From contig NC_067224.1 of assembly GCF_019924925.1 (NCBI RefSeq), positions 18,006,001 to 18,070,000 of the forward strand: a stretch of 64,000 nucleotides of DNA, given 5' to 3'. A program made the translations under genes and the position numbers. This DNA is from Ctenopharyngodon idella (lineage: Eukaryota; Chordata; Actinopteri; Cypriniformes; Xenocyprididae). The notes under the pieces are model-generated. The model saw only the letters and a list, made by a program, of their open reading frames with translations, was not told the origin of the DNA and ran no database searches. Below are positions 13,801 to 24,268 of this stretch, piece by piece. The stretch's first letter is position 1; the number at the start of each line of letters is the position of its first letter.

Positions 13801-16800
13801 TTTTTCTTTTTCTCCTTTTCGCTGAAAATTAGCGCACAGACAATTTGGGATAATCCAAAATAATGCATTAAAATCGTTTAATGCACAGCTAGCCATGGAT
13901 TATCTTTTACATAGTAACCATGGTATTTTGTCAGAAGCTATGGTTACCATGATACATTTTCCTAAGAGTTTACTAATATTGCTGTTAATAATAATGTTGT
14001 ACCAGTAAACTCAATCTATATAACCTTACAGTGAAAATTTCACGATAATTGCCATTGAACATTGATGATTGTGGAAAAGGAAAGCATTCATTTCAAAAAA
14101 TGAATTACCCACATAAGGGCAATGACTCACCAATCTTTACTACCTGTACTTTTGTTATTTTTTCATTGTCAGCTTGTCTTTATGATCTGCACTTTAAAAA
14201 ACATATGGATGGATGGAGTGTCAAAGCTTAGAGTATTATAGCAGTGTGATTTATATTCTGTTGTTGATTATCTGGGCCACAGAATTTAAAAGAGAGCATT
14301 TCACAGAGAAATGAAAGAGAATAAAAGGTTTGGGAAAATATCAGAGTCAGGAAGCCAGGATTATTTTGAGCAAATGTTCTCTGCAAAATCGAGTGTATCT
14401 CTCTCTCTCTCTTTCTGTTGCACACATTGAGAGTCTGCATGTGCAGGTCTTGTAATCTCTGCAGTGGGGTGATTTCACTGCAGTTTAGACAAGCTCAGCG
14501 TCTCCTAGTCACCAACACACAAAAAGAGAAAGATAAAGGGAATAATGAGAGAGGGAGGACAGAGAAATAGAGAAAAAGGGGGTTATGATAAGATGTTCAA
14601 AACACCATCCATTACTGTAACTATGTGATGCAGCATTTCTACATTATACTAAATGCCCCTTTGGTATAATTAATAGATTTCTGTCAAGATGAATAGACTG
14701 ATAGTAGTTGGGTAATAAGGAAAGCCAAGACTGTGAAACTACATTGAACTAAACTGTTCTGTACATATAGCAGCAGCCAGAAATGGATCAAATAATGTCT
14801 GCATGCATAAACACAAAAATCAATTTCACTAATGCATGATAGCCTTGAGTAGTGCCTGGAACTATTATGACAGAAAAAAAAAAGTAAATATCAAAGCACA
14901 CGTATGTCAGTAACTAGTTCAGTCCACTGCAGTTCTGTTCATACACTTCATTTCAGCCAAACTTGCTCTCAAAATTGGGTTACAAATCTCAAAATTCACT
15001 ACAGCAAAATACTGTAGCCAGCCATCTTAGTAAAAGCTCAAATATCAAAAGTCCCCAGCATCTGTTTAAACATTTATAAAACCACAACTGTACAACTTGA
15101 ACAAATATGACAGAATTACAGATCTCTGTTGTCTTAATATTCTTCAAAATATTTGCTTAAAAGACTTGGAAAATAGTGCATGAGTTGTATGAATTACTGA
15201 TGGTGCCTTTTTTTTAATGTATTGAAGCTTGAAAGCATAAATCAACATCCACTGATTATTGTATGAAAAAGAAAAGTCTGGACATTATGCTAAATTTCTC
15301 CATGTGGTTTTGAATGACTTGAGGATTAGTAAATGATGAAAGAAACTGCATGTGTGAATTGTCTCTAAGTGATCAGGTTTAAAGATCAAATGTGGAACGT
15401 GGTGATGTGCAATTTCACTTGTTACACTATATGGTAGGAAATAGAAAAATACTTTTTGAATACTAATACCATTACCTTACTCACCGAGAGACTTTTAGTG
15501 TTTAACATGACTGAATTAGACTGTTGTTAGTCAGCAGGCTCTGAATATCTAGAAATATTCAAATAAATAAATAAAATTTTAGCAAGGATGCATTAAACTG
15601 ATCAAAAGTAATCAAAAAGGCTTTTACATTGTCACAAAAAAAAAACTTTTAAGCTTTCTATTCATCAAAGAATCCTGAAAAAAATATCATGGTTTACACA
15701 ACAATAGTAGGCAGCACAACTGTTTTCAACATTGATAATAATAAAAATGTTTCTTGAGCACCAAACCAGCATATTAGAATGATTTCTAAAGGATCATGTA
15801 ACGCTGAAGACTGGAGTAATGGCTGCTGAAAAATTCAGCTTTATATTACATTTTAAAGTATGAAATAGAATACAGTTATTATAATATTTCACAATATTAT
15901 GATCGTATAAATGTAACCTCAGTGAGCATAAGAGACTTTTTTTAAAATCATTAAAAAATCTTACTGACCCCAAACTTTTAGATATATTGGTTTTGATAAT
16001 GTCTGAGATGTAAAAGCATTTTAGCCTCTTTTTTTTTCTTTTTTTTTTAAATAGGCCTATACATTTATTTTGGTCCCTACAATGTTTTAATCTTTCTGGC
16101 TAAGGAGCAGCAAGTTCTTCAGCTGATGACCGTATCTGATCTCAAAGGCCAGTAGCTGTACTGACAGTCACGGCCAGCCACGTGCAATTATGTCTTAAAA
16201 GCCATTGACAGAGTATAAGGACAAAGAGAGAGGGTGAGCATGAAAGAGAGGGAAGCAGAGCATGCCACGCAATGCCTTCAGGGCTCTCCAGATGAGTGCA
16301 TAAGTGAAGAAAAAGCAGGATAAAAAAGAAGGATAGAAAGAAAGAGAGATGCTCAGACTTGATTAAACCGATAAAACACATAAGAATGTCAATTGATATG
16401 AATTTCAATGACCCTCAACCAAAGAGAACTGGTAAATTGTTTAAATAGCAGTATCACACACTTGCTCTTTCAAAAAATAACAATTATAAAATGAAGAAGA
16501 TGAAAACATAAAATATTTTGTATTGCCCTTTTGTTGCTTCCTTTTTGCACAACGTAGTAAACTGGCTAGCCACACTAGATATATCAATCTCACATCTATA
16601 GATGTTGTTGTGACATTTTAACAAAAAGAAGGACATTAAATAAGAAAAAATAGTAAAAGAAGATACACTATCTGTTACAATTCTTGTATATTTTGTGTTT
16701 AAGCAGTCTTAATTTGAAGTGTATTTTTGTTCCTATTGTTGTAGGTGTTCACTTTCTGTGTTTAGTTTTTTTTCCTTAGTTATCCTTGTTTGTTTCCATA

Positions 16801-17653
16801 GCGATTGATTACCACCACCTGTTTTTAGTTTGCTTCTTGTCATCCTTTGTAATTATACCCCAGTGTTTTCCCTTGTTCAGAGTGTTTTTTTCAGTCTTGC
16901 ACTGTGTCTGGATTTACTCTGTTTTTTTGGCTACGTCTCCCTGCCTAGATTTTCTCTTGTTTTGTTTGTTAATAAACATTTATGTAGCAATTGGATCCTA
17001 CTCTCCAGCTTTCAGAAACATCCCGCATTATACTATCGTTCAAAGTTTAGGGTCAGGAATTTTTTTTTATTTTTTTTTTTTTATGTTTTTGAAAAAGTCT
17101 CTGATGCTCATCAAGGATTAATTTATTTGATCAAAAATACAAAAAAAAAAAAAAAAAAACGTTTTCTATTTGAATATATTTTAAAATCCAATTTATTCCT
17201 GTGATGCCAAAGCTGAGCTTTATTCGGGATTCTATGATGAACATAAAGTTCAAACAAAGTCATTGCTTTATATTAATTATTAAAAGTAATGGGTTGTCTG
17301 TTTCTATTTTGGATGGGTTTTGCATGTTTTAGTTCTGTTTCCTGTGTTTTAAAGTTATGTGACGTGACGTGTGACATGTAGGCAAGTATGGTGTCCCATA
17401 CTTGAAATTTGTGCTCTGCATTTCACCCATCCAAGTGCACACACACACTGTGAACACACACCCAGAGCAGTGGGCAGCCATTTTTGAGTTCTTTTCTATG
17501 GTTTCTCTTTATTTTGATTATCATGTGCACCTGTTGTTCTTTGCCTTGTGTTTTTAAACCCTGCCTTTTTAGTTTTCTAATAAAACAAACTGCCGCGACT
17601 AAATCTAGCTTTTTATTTTCATTGTCTTTATTTTCACACTGAACCACTAATTT

Positions 17654-17698
<45 letters not shown>

Positions 17699-18032
17699 TT
17701 CATTAATACAGTTTATTCACTATAGTTTAAAAAAATAAAAATGGTAATAAAAAATGACAAGATTTTAGAGTTAAACTGTGTTTAAAAATTAATCTTAATT
17801 ATGTCAGATAACACTTAAGCAAAACATGGTCAGGTCAAAGTGTCTGAATAATTTTTCGTTCCAAAATTTTATCAAATTTAGTGGTAGTCCACTGAAGAAT
17901 TTTTGGGTATAATATGTCACAGTTTAATTTATTTTGCTATCCTCACATAAATGAACTATAGTGTCCTGCACCCACTAGTAAAAATATATCAAAAATATAA
18001 AAAATGTCTGAATAACTTTTGGTTTGACTGTA

Positions 18033-18098
<66 letters not shown>

Positions 18099-19140
18099 AT
18101 TATTTTGCATGCTAATTTTAAAAGTATAAGGAAATATGCATAGTTAGCGTAAGACTTATACATATTTATGTACATTTGTATTGTTGTTCATATGCATTTG
18201 CATTTGTGTTATTGTTATTTGTTTTTAGGTCATATAAATACAAGAAAAGTAGACAACAATGAAAAAAAAATAGTAGAAGATAAGAAGCACTTATAACTGC
18301 TAACAGAATACGGACAGATGATAGAAGAAATTCTACTTTTATTTGTTTTTAATTGCTTTACCTCTATAAAGGCCTACCCCAAACAGTTGTGTGTGGTGCT
18401 GCCAAAACCAAGGTCATGGGTTTGATTCCCAGGGAATGTATAAACTAATAAAATGTATACCTTGCATGCAATGTGCATTTCTTTGAATAAAAGCATCTGC
18501 CAAATGCATAATATTGTGTCAATCTGTATTTGTTGTCATTTCTGTTATTCTTACCTAGCCATCCAGAGCTCGAGTCAGGCACACACATGTCCGTCTCTGC
18601 GCTAGGGAGAACGAAGCCCACCACGAAGACCTCCACACCATCAGACATGAGCGCCAGCCCCAGCGTGAAGAACAGCTGCCACTGAAACCTGCCATGTCCA
18701 CATTCCTGTATGATGAGCTCATACTGCTGGGCCAATTCCTCCTCATCCGCCTGCCTCTCATTCTCCAGCTCTCGCTGGTCCTTCAGGCCATCCGCCAGCG
18801 GCTGTCCCAAAGCCACCAGCCCATCTCTGGGCTTTGCATCCGAGGGGATCCCCTGGTACTCCCCTTCATATATCTCGTCCTCGTCATCATGACCCTCGGT
18901 GGCGTCGCTGGATCCCTCTTCATCATTGGCGTTGGGGCCTGTGTAGTTCCCATCCGGCTGGCTGTAGCAGTCGTCGTCTTCATCCTGGAAGCGGTGGTAG
19001 GTGCGACTGTGGGAGTACTCGTTTGAGGCACGGTCCACAACTTTGTTGACTTTCTTAGCGGCTTGTCGTTTGGCCTCCTTAGCAATGTCTCTGGCCCCCT
19101 TCATGAGGGAAGATGTGTCTTGTTGAGCTGTATCATCCAT
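1867..19140 (-). CDS. sv2c: Synaptic vesicle glycoprotein 2C, N-terminal part (gene continues off the left edge)
   Basis: SV2C is a 12-pass major-facilitator-family glycoprotein of synaptic and secretory vesicles. Three coding exons are present: 19140-18555 (starts ATG, ends phase 1), 6682-6502 and 2018-1867. All have GT/AG borders and compatible phases, giving 306 residues plus one base. Residues 1-150 form the acidic cytoplasmic N-terminus, including the ATEGHDDEDEIYEGEYQGIP block typical of SV2A and SV2C. TM1 lies near 155-178, and an MFS loop motif GGMADKVGRR near 211-220. The stretch before TM1 (LAQQYELIIQECGHGRFQW) favours SV2C over SV2A, as I recall the family. The next exon should encode residues after the Pro-His-Tyr-Gly near 304-307 and is not in the window. 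Oddity: Glu292 where I expect Gly. The 11.9-kb intron between exons 1 and 2 holds a gypsy remnant and many repeats. Confidence 0.93.
2088..2221. mobile_element. hAT-like MITE, 134 bp
   Basis: The ends are caggggtgtccaa on the left and the reverse complement of caggggagtccaa on the right, 12 of 13 matching. The element is flanked by perfect 8-bp duplications gtctaaga at 2080-2087 and 2222-2229. A CAGGG-type terminus with an 8-bp duplication is the hAT signature. It is only about 70 bp upstream (in gene direction) of the acceptor of sv2c coding exon 3. Confidence 0.8.
2331..4168. mobile_element. Large inverted-repeat element, host of a nested insertion
   Basis: The left end tttacagtttctctcaattg and the right end around 4140-4168 are imperfect inverted repeats (tttacagtttttct...attgctaa). 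No protein is encoded. The TA-flanked element at 2669-3670 is inserted within it. Lies in an sv2c intron. Confidence 0.55.
2669..3670. mobile_element. TA-flanked terminal-inverted-repeat element
   Basis: The left end ggggagagcggggcacaa and the right end (reverse complement ggagcacggggcacaa) form an inverted repeat of about 28 bp, flanked on both sides by TA. Subterminal ggggcacattgtaaca motifs recur at 2875-2920 and 3270-3300. No transposase ORF is present. TA flanks suggest Tc1/mariner-type mobilisation (inference). Confidence 0.6.
4831..5360. repeat. Copy of the abundant interspersed repeat
   Basis: Reference copy of a family seen at least eleven times in the window. Shared landmarks, in order, are a ttcaaaagt start, aaagaatcctgaaaaaaat, gatttctgaaggatcatgtg, ctgaaaattcagctttaccat and a tail ...tgcagccttggtgagcacaag. 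It contains a poly-A run at 5230-5252. No coding capacity. It behaves as a non-autonomous transposon family of cyprinids; I do not assign a name. The rest of 4170-6210 shows no gene. Confidence 0.7.
6210..6480. repeat. Copy of the abundant interspersed repeat (opposite orientation)
   Basis: Carries the reverse-oriented landmarks (ttcctgtgatggcaaagc, ttcagatcc, gattctttaatgaatagaaa). It ends about 20 bp from the donor of sv2c coding exon 2, whose last base is 6502. Confidence 0.7.
6683..7900. other. sv2c intron, no gene seen
   Basis: AT-rich intronic sequence with a poly-A run at 7610-7629. A 125-codon plus-strand reading frame here lacks any recognisable motif and splice support, so I treat it as chance. 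Confidence 0.6.
7903..8555. mobile_element. hAT-like inverted-repeat element
   Basis: The left end caggggtgcgttttcc mirrors the right end (reverse complement ctggggtgcgtttccc). Subterminal agcatcgtta-type motifs also pair. I did not find a clear 8-bp duplication, so one end may be eroded. No protein is encoded. Confidence 0.6.
8841..11406 (-). mobile_element. Internally deleted Ty3/gypsy LTR retrotransposon (chromodomain type)
   Basis: Two similar direct repeats, about 8955-9270 and 11115-11406, are its LTRs in minus orientation (start TGTCAGGGA, end CA at 8841). Flanking bases tatta (8836-8840) and gatta (11407-11411) match 4 of 5 as a degenerate target duplication. Between them, in minus order, are a gag start near 11070-10870, a reverse-transcriptase fragment with a YLDD motif at 10870-10620, integrase fragments at 10430-9710 and a terminal chromodomain near 9480-9295. 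The interior is only about 1.8 kb, so most of pol is deleted. The right LTR copy lacks the outer 3' part present in the left copy. An old, dead copy lying in the large sv2c intron. Confidence 0.8.
9295..10930 (-). pseudogene. Degenerate gag-pol remnant of the gypsy element
   Basis: Only fragments of the polyprotein can be read. The gag region carries a PEPYSGD motif near 10900. It is joined by deletion to the palm of reverse transcriptase (FGLNNAP and YLDD blocks). An integrase C-terminal part has an HPQSNAQAEWAN block near 10075, and a chromodomain has an in-frame TGA near 9424. Frameshifts and stops separate the pieces, so no functional product is expected. Confidence 0.75.
11955..12215. 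repeat. Short tandem/palindromic repeat of cagaattgtgagatata type
   Basis: Six or more alternating forward and reverse copies of a unit of about 25-30 bp containing aattgtgagatataaa or its complement. A dispersed repeat without coding capacity. Confidence 0.6.
12235..15560. other. sv2c intron, no gene recognised
   Basis: Contains a GC-richer patch at 12520-12720 with repeated atcggatcgga-type motifs and two patches (13430-13560 and 13640-13790) that look like eroded dispersed repeats. Short open frames on both strands carry no recognisable domain. Confidence 0.5.
15570..15985. repeat. Copy of the abundant interspersed repeat
   Basis: Shows the landmark series aaagaatcctgaaaaaaat, gatttctaaaggatcatgta and a gagcataagagactt tail. 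Same orientation as the copy at 4831-5360. Confidence 0.7.
16673..17020 (+). mobile_element. Probable solo LTR
   Basis: A T-rich block starting TGTTACAATTC and ending GAAACA, with an AATAAA signal near 16971-16976 placed as in LTR R regions. No internal coding sequence. Boundaries are inferred from TG/CA ends only. A second LTR-like fragment with its own aataaaac signal lies at 17290-17640. Confidence 0.45.
17026..17255. repeat. Truncated copy of the abundant interspersed repeat
   Basis: Starts with actatcgttcaaagtttagg, has poly-T and poly-A tracts and a ttcctgtgatgccaaagc block, then breaks into a small tail. Confidence 0.6.
17385..17480. repeat. Dispersed fish repeat fragment
   Basis: A block containing ttcacccatccaagtgcaca and agagcagtgggcagccattt, a sequence style I recognise as recurrent in teleost genomes. 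It is inserted in LTR-like sequence. Confidence 0.45.
17655..18099. mobile_element. Repeat unit inserted between two (TA)n tracts, copy 1
   Basis: (TA)n tracts at 17655-17695 and 18041-18099 bracket about 345 bp that reappears in reverse orientation at 46009-46375, also next to (TA)n. Shared blocks include gtctgaataa, caaaacatggtcaggtcaaa and tgcacccactagtaaaaata. No protein is encoded. Confidence 0.7.
18385..18515 (+). mobile_element. tRNA-derived SINE 3' part
   Basis: A Pol III B-box-like gggtttgattccc at 18418-18430 is followed by a tail with aataaaagcatctgccaaat, the common 3' tail of fish SINEs. The tRNA head is mostly missing. It ends about 40 bp from the donor of sv2c coding exon 1 (donor GT at 18554-18553). 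Confidence 0.65.
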
Positions 19141-19171
19141 GATTAGATGGTGGAGGGGAAGAGGTCTGCAG

Positions 19172-19210
19172 TCAGCACAGAAGAAGAGCTTTCGCCTTTA
19201 TGGCTCTCAT
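19172..19210 (-). promoter_or_regulatory. Upstream ORF in the sv2c leader
   Basis: The sv2c start exon has a good acceptor (tttatcccag) just before 19214, giving a 5' leader of 74 nt on this exon. Four bases into it, an ATG opens a 12-codon frame that ends in TGA at 19174-19172, upstream of the sv2c ATG at 19140. It could dampen translation if this exon is used as drawn. Confidence 0.45.
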
Positions 19211-19385
19211 GAGTCTGGGATAAACACAAGTTCAAAGTTATACTGTGTGTACTAAAATTTTGGGCTTCATACAGTTCATAAATAATCAGCATTTGGAAAA
19301 GCTACCAGAATGTACAAGTACTTATACTGCCCCAAAATCTATCTGGGTCTGATCATAGATGACATTTTGTAAATATATCTTCATT

Positions 19386-20060
19386 TCTGAAGGATCATGT
19401 GACACTCAAGACTGGAGTAATGATGCTGAAAATTCAGCTTTGCCATCACAAGATTAAATTACATTTTAAAATATATTAAAATAGAAAACAGTTATTTTAA
19501 ATTGCAATAATATTTCACAATAATATTTCACAATATTAGTGTCTTTTTAATCAAATAAATGCAGTCTTAAGCCCAAAGTGTACTTCACTTTTTACGCGTA
19601 CGCGAGGGTCAGCGTACAGTGTGCGTGATGCAAATTTCGTCATCAGAAGAGTATGCGTGTACTATGCACGCACCGCCAGATTTTTGTAACTGTGTGTACT
19701 TTGTACACGCAGGTCGCGCATTTAATTTTTTTGCAGTAATTAGTTTAACCACAAGGTGGCAACCGTGCCCTGAGAGCGTTGATTCACAATGTAGTCGAAG
19801 GCCTATACAGATGACAGATTGTGCGAAAAGGTTAGAAAGTCCCCTCATTTGTACAACTCTAGCATGAAAGAATACAAATAAATTTACATGGGTTGTAACT
19901 CGTGGCGAGAGATTGCTCAAAGCTGCGCATGCGCCGAACGCCTGTGTACACATACAAGTCAAGTGAAGTACACTGCACGCATGGCTGTGCTTTCAACTGT
20001 GACGAAGTATAACCAGGGCTTTAGTGTGCATAAGAGACTTCTTTCAAAAACTTAAGTACT
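19386..20060. repeat. Copy of the abundant repeat, split by a nested element
   Basis: Left part 19386-19567 runs from gaaggatcatgtgacac to aaataaatgcagtc. The matching tail gtgcataagagacttctttc resumes at 20028. The intervening DNA is a separate inverted-repeat element. Confidence 0.65.
19568..20027. mobile_element. Nested inverted-repeat element
   Basis: The left end aagcccaaagtgtacttc and the right end (reverse complement aaagccctggttatacttc) are inverted. A further inner pair, near 19600 and 19970, contains cgtgtac/gtacacg motifs. No coding capacity. Confidence 0.6.
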
Positions 20061-22358
20061 TATATAAAATGCATCCATTCTTCCATCCCTTTGACTAATC
20101 AGTTTCGGCAAGCAAGCTTACTTAAGAGTACTTAACCCTGCTCCTTTAGTTCTGCTCTTACACACACCCCCATAATTTTCCACTAGTCCTGAAGATCTTG
20201 ATTAGCTGAGGTCAAATTCTGCAGGAGCAGGTGTGAGTAGTGAGTACTACAGAAATAAAATATATTACAAAGGGATATTTAACGATCCGAAACTTAAAAA
20301 CACATTACTACGTCAATTATAGTTAATATTGTCTATGCTCCAGCTTATTTCGTCTTTAGCTGTAAGAAATTCACATTAAAAAATCCCAAATGGTAAAAAG
20401 TCACAAAACCGTTATATATAGCATATTTTGTTTGCCCCCTGTTGCTTTAATGACAGTTGCACTCAAAACCTGATGATCATGTTTTCCAACTTGAGACTGT
20501 TCCAGAGTCAAAGAGCATCTTGTGCTTCACTGGAAGCAAATCTGACCTTTTACTTTTGTTTACATTTGATTAGTGACCTAAAAACAGTGAGAAGCTGAAA
20601 TATTTTGGTTTATTTCCAGATTTCAAATTACAGATTTTCATTGTGGTCTCAGAATTTGGGGCAAAACATTTTATAGGCTGCAGTATAATTTAATAATCAC
20701 AAATAAAACGTGAACAAAACGTGTATAATTTAACTGAACAATTATTTTACATCTTATATTGTGTATGACTTATAGTAATCAAAATCCCCACCATATACTC
20801 AGAGCCATACACACCCCTGAGAATGAGTCTGTGAGACTTTACAACAGCTAATGGATCAAAAGAGAGAGCTTGTTTCACTTTCATTGTGTTTACATGCCGT
20901 TGGGAAGCTGAGTGCTCAGGCTACGGAGTAATCCATTATTGGCCGACTGAATGGATGTGGACCATGTGTCTGTCTGAGAGGTCTGGCAGCACCGTTGAAC
21001 TGCATGATTGGCCCCTCGGTGAAAAGACAGCACTTCCCCCAATATACCTGTGTAATGCTGGGGGAATCTGACAGGACTGCTGCTTACAAATGATGGACGG
21101 CATCAAGTCATGAATATCATCAGCTATAAATCATATAATTATGGAAAACACTATTCCAGTTCAAATACAACTATATCTATATCACTTTTCCTGACGAATC
21201 TCAATACAAGTCCAAAATAATAATTGAAAAGCAGCATTCTCAACATTTTACTGATCTTACTGGAAACAGCTTAACCCAAGTGGACAGTTTACAATCAGTC
21301 ACAAGTGGACTGAAAATAGGCCCTGCACTCTTGATAGCCTCTGTCGAAATGATGTATGGTGTTTCTGTTCCCTATGCGTACTCTGGTGCATTGGGAGTCA
21401 GCAGGTCAAGTTATATGCAAGAACATTATAGCATATTTGGCAAGCTGGCATGAATAACAATGATTGTAAGGGGTGAGCTGTAAAATTGCTTGTCGATATG
21501 TTAAGATATGGTGAGGTGGCAAAAGTGGATAAAATTAAACATGGCATTTCAGCCTTAGAACAAAATCAATTTCAATTTTTTTACACAGTTCATGCATTTA
21601 GTAATATTTATTTCATTTATGTGGTGTGATACTGGTTTCATTTCTTTACAGATATGTGTTACTAAATGTTATACATGGACAACATTTAATATTTGTTCAT
21701 ATTTGTATCTAAAAAGACTTACATATGAGTATAATACTCTCAGAAGTGATTAATATAAGGAAGAAAACAACAAAAGAAATCAGAAAATTTCCCATTTCAA
21801 TAACAAATTATATAAAATATCAAAAAGTTAAAAAGTTATCAGTATTTTTTCTGTCATGACTGACTTTGACAGACAGACATGAACTGAAATGCAGACAGGA
21901 GAAAAGTCAGGCAGTGTGAATAAGCCAGGTTTAATCTTCTAATGGTTTGGAGAGGTCATAATCACATTATAACAAAAAGCAAATGACCTTGTCTATAGAA
22001 AGGATGCTAGGGCATCTTGTGTTAAGAGATTGCTTCAGATGATATTATGGAGGACGAGGAGGAAAAGAAGAAAATTGTTGGGGGAGGGTGAATTAGCTGT
22101 CTGGAGAAAAAATTTTTTTATGACGTTCTTTTAAAAGTAATGTCTAGCACTAAATGTTTCAGTTGTATAGGCTATAAGACTCAAATTGCAGAGGAAGAAA
22201 CACAAATATCTCTGTTTCATATTTTTATGTTATGAACGAAGAAACTTGCCCTGAATTACAAAAACATTTAGTACAAACACTTTTTTTCTAGGGACAAAAA
22301 AGTACAAAAGAAAGCATTTACTGTATGACATGCTGAGGTATTTTCCATATGTCTATGT
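20061..22358. other. sv2c leader intron, nothing recognised
   Basis: AT-rich sequence without a gene-like open frame. A 61-codon frame at 20886-21071 shows no motif. The 22050-22110 stretch is purine-rich. Confidence 0.5.
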
Positions 22359-23177
22359 TAAAGTGCCCCTATTATGCCTTTTTTTAAGGTTCCTATTGTT
22401 TTGGGAGTCTCCTACAACAGGTTTACATGCATGCAAGGTCAAAAAACACTTTCGTTTTCTCATAAGATACATTTAATTTCACCTCAGATCTCAATGTTTT
22501 GTAAACGATTTATTAGAAGCAGTTCAAAGAATCAGTCTCTCTAAACCCCTCCTTTCCGTGAGCCTACACTGCTCTGATTGGTCAGATGGCCCAATCCTTT
22601 GTGATTGGTCTACTGAGCGCACCACTCGCCTATTGCTATAACTGAATGACAGCTATCAATTCGCAAGACATTGGTTTGACTCTGCTGGACAGAAATGATA
22701 GCATCGATTTTACCGTGTCAATTCGAGCCCGAGTCCGACGATGAAACATCTGAAGTAGTCGATCAACCAGAAACTGATTTGCAATCATGACTGGAGTACA
22801 ACGTTTCTATATGTAAGTATCACCTTAGTTTTGTGAATCCTGCGTTAAACTCCCCGAGGTTTGAGAATTAGTCGTCAGTAAAATGACAGGAACACAACAA
22901 AAGATTGTACGGCTGTGGTATTTTCCCTGGCGTCTGCGCGCACAATAAGTGGGCGGGCAATATGCTAATGTGTCGTTGTGACGTCACAACGCTACAGCTT
23001 GAGATTTGTTTTACAAACGACTCGTTTGTTTTATTGACTCTTACTTTTGAGAGACAATAACTTTATATACGGTGCACTTTCAGATTTAAAACTTTGCAGG
23101 ATGTTTTTATTCACTTAGAGCTATGTTACACACTACATGAAAGGTAATTTTCAAAAATCCATAATAGGGGCACTTTA
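22359..23177. mobile_element. Inverted-repeat element with taaagtgcccct ends
   Basis: The left terminus taaagtgcccctattatg pairs exactly with the right terminus cataataggggcacttta. TTAA occurs at both borders (22358-22361 and 23175-23178). The interior has CpG-rich patches but no ORF of note. Non-autonomous. Confidence 0.75.
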
Positions 23178-24002
23178 ATTATGTCATAATTCTCTATTAA
23201 AATCACAGTCTTTGGAGATTGTAGTCTTTTATATGATTCTTAAGACACTGGAAAAAACATGTTACATGTTTACCTGCCATTAGTTTTGAAAAAGACAACA
23301 TTTCCATATTGAAATTAATCAGAGATGAGTGCTAGAATGTTCTTAACACAAATGTATGGAATAACATTATCATTCACTACCTCTAAAATCACCTGTTCTC
23401 TAATGTGTATATTCTGTTATGTTCTGTTTAGGTTATGTTTTCACTTTGTTTACTTTTGTTCCTAGTTAGCTTCTCTATTTTATAATTAGTTTCCATATTT
23501 GCTAATTCCACGCACCTGTTCAGTTTCTCTTTGATTATGTTCCCTATGTATTTAAGCCCAGTGTTTCATTCTGTTCCTGTGTTGTTTCTCGATAATGTGA
23601 AGTCTGGTTTGTGCTGTCTCATTGCTATTCGTTCTGTGTAATCCTGGATAAATAAAGACTGTTTGAATGAATCCCCTTCGTCTTCATCTTGCTGTCACGT
23701 AAAGTTTTGGGTTTTGTGTTCATGTTTATGTTTTCATGTCTTTTATTTTGTAGTTTGTTTCATGTTGCTTGTTTGTGCCATGCTTCCCTTGCTCCTCATG
23801 TTCTCCCTTAGTCTATGTGTCATGTTCTGATTGGTTGTTTATGGTCATGTGGTTTTCAGTTCTGTTCTGTCATTGGTTCCCTTGTTCCTTGTGTCACTTC
23901 CCCATTGGTTGTCTTAGTCATGTGTTCTCTAAGTTCTAGTATTTAAGCCATTGTCTTCCCCATGTTACTTGGTCGTGTATTGTTAATGTAACCCTGCTGT
24001 CG

Positions 24003-24165
24003 GTGAGTGTGATTGTCAAGTCTGTTCTTTGCCAAGTCAAGTCTGTTCTTTGCCAAGTCAAGTCTGTTCTTTGCCAAGTCAAGTCTGCTCTTTGCCAAGT
24101 CAAGTCTGCTCAAGTCAAGTCTGTTCATCATCAAGTCTGCTCATCAAGTCTGTTTATGTTCAAGT
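24003..24165 (+). repeat. Tandem caagtctgttctttgc units inside the 5' LTR
   Basis: About four units of 21 bp, plus degenerate ones, lie in the R-like region of the 5' LTR. The 3' LTR (26211-26300) has fewer units. The copy number differs between the two LTRs of one element, a sign of slippage or recombination after or during insertion. Confidence 0.75.
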
Positions 24166-24268
24166 CTAATGGTTGCTTTGTTTGTTTGCTCACTTTACTT
24201 CAATAAACTGCACTTGGGTTCATCAAGCTCGCCTTCAGTTTGGACTAACAGAATACACGACCCTTACA

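Noticed and set aside
18410..18440. Possible tRNA gene (B-box gggtttgattccc)
   Set aside because: No matching A box or cloverleaf stems; the downstream tail is a SINE tail.
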